In this document: positions 42,646 through 45,525 of the stretch, piece by piece
How positions within the stretch are numbered: position 1 is the stretch's first letter
Layout: the number at the start of each line of letters is the position of its first letter
Source of the DNA: an uncultured Ruminococcus sp.
Lineage (GTDB): Bacteria > Bacillota > Clostridia > Oscillospirales > Ruminococcaceae
Length of the DNA: 45,525 bases
Assembly (NCBI GenBank): GCA_910579955.1
Contig: CAJTWE010000020.1
Span: 1 to 45,525 of the forward strand
Direction of reading: 5' to 3'
Program-made: the position numbers and the translations under genes
The notes under the pieces: generated by a model
What the model was told of the DNA's origin: nothing
Databases searched by the model: none
What the model saw: the letters and a program-made list of their open reading frames with translations, nothing else

Positions 42646-45273
42646 ATGAAGAAGTATGTTTATCTATTCACAGAAGGTAACGCAACAATGAGAGAGCTTC
42701 TCGGTGGTAAGGGCGCAAACCTGGCAGAAATGACAGGTCTGGGTCTGCCAGTACCGCAGGGCTTCACAATTTCCACAGAGGCTTGTACACAGTATTATGA
42801 AGATGGCCGTAAGATCAATGATGATATCAAGGCTCAGATCATGGAATACATCGGCAAGATGGAAGAGATCACTGGCAAGAAGTTCGGTGATAAGGAAAAT
42901 CCGCTGCTGGTATCCGTACGTTCTGGTGCAAGAGCATCAATGCCTGGTATGATGGATACAATCCTCAACCTGGGTCTGAACGAAGATGTTGTAGAAGTAA
43001 TGGCTGCTAAGTCCGGTAATGAGCGTTGGGCTCGTGACTGCTACAGAAGATTCATCCAGATGTATTCTGACGTAGTTATGGAAGTTGGTAAGAAGTACTT
43101 TGAAGAGCTCATCGACAAGATGAAGGAAGAGCGTGGCGTAACTCAGGACGTTGACCTGACAGCAGAAGATCTGAAGATTCTGGCTGAGCAGTTCAAGGAT
43201 GAGTACAAGGCAAAGATCGGCAGCGACTTCCCAACAGATCCTGTAGAGCAGCTGATGGGCGCAGTTGAAGCCGTATTCAGAAGCTGGGATAACCCAAGAG
43301 CTAACGTATACAGAATGATGAATGATATCCCTTATTCTTGGGGTACAGCTGTAAACGTACAGATGATGGCATTTGGTAACATGGGTGATACATCCGGTAC
43401 TGGTGTTGCATTTACAAGAAACCCTGCAACAGGCGAAAAGAAGCTCATGGGTGAGTTCCTGATGAACGCACAGGGCGAAGACGTTGTTGCTGGTGTACGT
43501 ACTCCTCAGCCAATTCAGCAGCTCGCTGACACAATGCCTGAGGTTTATGAGCAGTTCACAAACATCTGCAAGACTCTGGAAGATCACTACAGAGATATGC
43601 AGGATATGGAATTCACAATCGAAGACAAGAAGCTGTATATGCTCCAGACCAGAAATGGTAAGAGAACAGCTGCTGCTGCTATCAAGATCGCTTGTGATCT
43701 GGTAGAAGAAGGCATGATCACAGAGGAAGAAGCACTGATGCAGATCGATGCTAAGTCTCTGGACGCTCTGCTCCACCCACAGTTTGACGCTGCTGCTCTT
43801 AAGAAGGCAGTTCCAGTTGCATCTGCACTGGCAGCATCTCCTGGTGCAGCTTGCGGTAAGGTTGTATTCACAGCTGACGACGCTAAGGAATGGGCTGCAA
43901 AGGGCGAAAAGGTTGTTCTGGTTCGTCTGGAAACATCTCCTGAAGATATCGAAGGTATGGTTGCAGCTCAGGGTATCCTGACTGTACGTGGCGGTATGAC
44001 ATCTCACGCAGCCGTTGTTGCTCGTGGTATGGGTACTTGCTGTGTATCTGGTTGCGGCGCAATCAAGATGGACGAAGAAAACAAGAAGTTCGAGCTGGCT
44101 GGCAGAACTTATGTTGAGGGCGATTACATTTCTCTCGACGGTACAACAGGTAACATCTACGGCGAAGCTATCCCAACTGTACCAGCAAACACAGACAGCG
44201 GTTACTTCGGCAAGATCATGGAATGGTCTGACAAGTACAAGAAGCTTGGTGTTCGTACAAATGCTGATACTCCTAAGGATGCTCAGCAGGCTAGACACTT
44301 CGGTGCTGATGGTATCGGTCTGTGCCGTACAGAGCACATGTTCTTCGGCGAAGGCAGAATTGATGCATTCCGTGAAATGATCTGTTCTGAAACACTTGAA
44401 GAGCGTGAAGCAGCACTGGAGAAGATCCTCCCAATGCAGCAGAGCGACTTCAAGGCACTTTACGAAGCACTGGAAGGCTGCCCAGTAACTATCCGTTTCC
44501 TGGATCCTCCGCTTCACGAATTCGTTCCTACAGAAGAAGCTGACATCAAGGCTCTTGCTGATGCTCAGGGCAAGTCTGTAGAGGACATCAAGGCTATTAT
44601 TTCTTCTCTCCACGAATTCAACCCAATGATGGGTCACCGTGGTTGTCGTCTGGCAGTAACATATCCGGAAATTGCAGTAATGCAGACAAAGGCAGTTATC
44701 CGTGCAGCAATCGAAGTTAAGGCTGCTCATCCGGATTGGAATGTTACACCTGAGATCATGATTCCGCTGGTTGGCGAATCTAAGGAAATGCTGTTCGTTA
44801 AGAAGAGCGTAGTTGCAACTGCTGACGCTGAGATCGCAGCAGCAGGTGTAGATCTGAAGTATCAGGTTGGTACAATGATCGAGATTCCAAGAGCTGCTCT
44901 GACAGCTGATGAGATCGCTAAGGATGCTGACTTCTTCTGCTTCGGTACAAACGACCTGACACAGATGACATTTGGCTTCTCACGTGATGACGCTGGTAAG
45001 TTCCTGGATGCTTACTATGCAAACAAGATTTACGAGTCTGATCCGTTTGCAAGACTCGACCAGATTGGTGTAGGCAAGCTGATGAAGATGGCAATTGAGC
45101 TTGGTAAGCCGGTTAACCCGAACCTCCACGTAGGTATCTGCGGCGAGCACGGTGGCGATCCTTCCTCTATCGAATTCTGCCACAACATTGGTCTGGACTA
45201 TGTATCCTGCTCACCATATCGTGTTCCGATCGCAAGACTGGCTGCTGCTCAGGCTGCTATTAAGAACAAGTAA
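42646..45273 (+). CDS. ppdK: Pyruvate phosphate dikinase
   Basis: 875 residues from the ATG at 42646 (GGAGGTATAACTCGAA upstream). The N-terminal ATP-grasp part has GGKGANLAEMTGLGLPVPQG and VSVRSGARASMPGMMDTIL; the swivelling domain has GGMTSHAAVVARGMG with phosphorylated His454; the C-terminal PEP/pyruvate barrel has LCRTEHMFF and HVGICGEHGGDP with catalytic Cys832. It interconverts PEP, AMP and PPi with pyruvate, ATP and Pi, and in anaerobes serves as a glycolytic, PPi-using step. Codon use is strongly biased, fitting high expression. Structured leader and strong terminator flank it. Confidence 0.98.
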   Translation: MKKYVYLFTEGNATMRELLGGKGANLAEMTGLGLPVPQGFTISTEACTQYYEDGRKINDDIKAQIMEYIGKMEEITGKKFGDKENPLLVSVRSGARASMPGMMDTILNLGLNEDVVEVMAAKSGNERWARDCYRRFIQMYSDVVMEVGKKYFEELIDKMKEERGVTQDVDLTAEDLKILAEQFKDEYKAKIGSDFPTDPVEQLMGAVEAVFRSWDNPRANVYRMMNDIPYSWGTAVNVQMMAFGNMGDTSGTGVAFTRNPATGEKKLMGEFLMNAQGEDVVAGVRTPQPIQQLADTMPEVYEQFTNICKTLEDHYRDMQDMEFTIEDKKLYMLQTRNGKRTAAAAIKIACDLVEEGMITEEEALMQIDAKSLDALLHPQFDAAALKKAVPVASALAASPGAACGKVVFTADDAKEWAAKGEKVVLVRLETSPEDIEGMVAAQGILTVRGGMTSHAAVVARGMGTCCVSGCGAIKMDEENKKFELAGRTYVEGDYISLDGTTGNIYGEAIPTVPANTDSGYFGKIMEWSDKYKKLGVRTNADTPKDAQQARHFGADGIGLCRTEHMFFGEGRIDAFREMICSETLEEREAALEKILPMQQSDFKALYEALEGCPVTIRFLDPPLHEFVPTEEADIKALADAQGKSVEDIKAIISSLHEFNPMMGHRGCRLAVTYPEIAVMQTKAVIRAAIEVKAAHPDWNVTPEIMIPLVGESKEMLFVKKSVVATADAEIAAAGVDLKYQVGTMIEIPRAALTADEIAKDADFFCFGTNDLTQMTFGFSRDDAGKFLDAYYANKIYESDPFARLDQIGVGKLMKMAIELGKPVNPNLHVGICGEHGGDPSSIEFCHNIGLDYVSCSPYRVPIARLAAAQAAIKNK

Positions 45274-45366
45274 GAAGAATATTTTCTAAGGACGAAGTCC
45301 TTTGAAGTTCGATTTTTGATTTGATTAAAAAAAATAATTCGACACCTGATTTTCGTATCATAAAGT

Positions 45367-45411
45367 AAAAAAGCACCATGTTTTCGGCGGACAAGCCGGC
45401 ATGGTGCTTTT
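45367..45411 (+). terminator. Terminator of ppdK
   Basis: AAAAGCACCATG pairs with CATGGTGCTTTT (ends near 45380 and 45400), with a GC-rich inner part and T-run after. The preceding 45274-45366 holds no gene. Confidence 0.88.
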
Positions 45412-45442
45412 GTGTTGTGCGTAGTAAGTAAAAAAGCGTACA

Positions 45443-45525
45443 AATCAATAAAAGTTTTTTTGAGCCGGCAATTTTTTCAAAAAATGCCGGTCGCCGTCCG
45501 CAGACGGCGAAACACTCCATAGTAA
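45443..45525 (-). repeat. Dispersed repeat, right copy (short form, cut by the window edge)
   Basis: Reverse complement of the left-edge repeat (185-239 plus 267-292), lacking the 27-base insert. In this copy CCGGCAATTTTTT-C-AAAAAATGCCGG forms a long hairpin with a one-base bulge, followed by the CGCCGTC/GACGGCG stem. It is just past the ppdK terminator and, relative to ppdK, lies in the same orientation as the left copy does relative to the dockerin gene. Confidence 0.85.

Noticed and set aside
42937..44730. Long open frame (597 codons) antisense to ppdK
   Set aside because: It mirrors the strongly biased codons of ppdK, has Cys/Ser/His-rich composition with no known domain, and no ribosome binding site.

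Overview
The window reads as a chromosomal segment of a low- to mid-GC Gram-positive gut or rumen anaerobe, most likely a Ruminococcus or close relative in the Oscillospiraceae/Ruminococcaceae. This is inferred from a secreted dockerin-bearing polysaccharide-binding protein, lipoproteins with lipoboxes, strong AGGAGG ribosome binding sites, sigma-A type promoters, an hrcA/CIRCE heat-shock operon, BioY and a pyruvate phosphate dikinase. No rRNA, tRNA, transposase, integrase or CRISPR array was found. Both ends carry inverted copies of the same dispersed repeat (185-292 and 45443-45525), each lying 3' of a gene and in the same orientation relative to it.

Layout. (1) 1-4622: a large hairpin, the repeat, an N-terminal-dockerin beta-helix protein, a lipoprotein, and a small XRE regulator sharing an intergenic region with three operator-like sites. 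(2) 4628-11884, all on the minus strand: a compact, apparently intact phage-derived block (small and large terminase, portal, capsid, prohead protease, connector-like and tail-like genes). It has no tape measure, lysis, integrase or replication genes and ends in a feoA-like gene. (3) 12105-18811, minus strand: a complete F1Fo ATP synthase operon atpB-E-E-F-H-A-G-D-C, with two identical c-subunit genes and a delta subunit whose C-terminal domain is duplicated. (4) 19075-23258: a YhgE/Pip-type membrane protein divergent from a TetR regulator, then bioY. (5) 23500-28394: hrcA-grpE-dnaK-dnaJ behind a perfect CIRCE. (6) 28395-34492: a repeat-rich intergenic stretch, a small lipoprotein, and a run of genes encoding an HD hydrolase, a GH13 glycosidase fused to DUF1653, a HAD phosphatase and three RNA methyltransferases. 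(7) 34647-36577: a Cys/Asp-rich membrane peptide and two paralogous surface proteins with an unusual C-terminal signal. (8) 36663-42328, minus strand: mfd, pth and glmU. (9) 42522-45411: ppdK behind an extended -10 promoter and a structured leader.

Functionally the window is mostly housekeeping: energy conversion, proteostasis, rRNA/tRNA modification, DNA repair, cell-wall precursor synthesis and carbon metabolism. Set into it are surface and polysaccharide functions and one phage-derived block. The parts most worth a second look are the tail-poor capsid/packaging block next to the ATP synthase, the duplicated delta-subunit domain with twin c genes, the GH13-DUF1653 fusion, the ppdK leader RNA, and the repeat at both window ends. 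All family assignments come from reading the translated sequence by eye; no database search was run.
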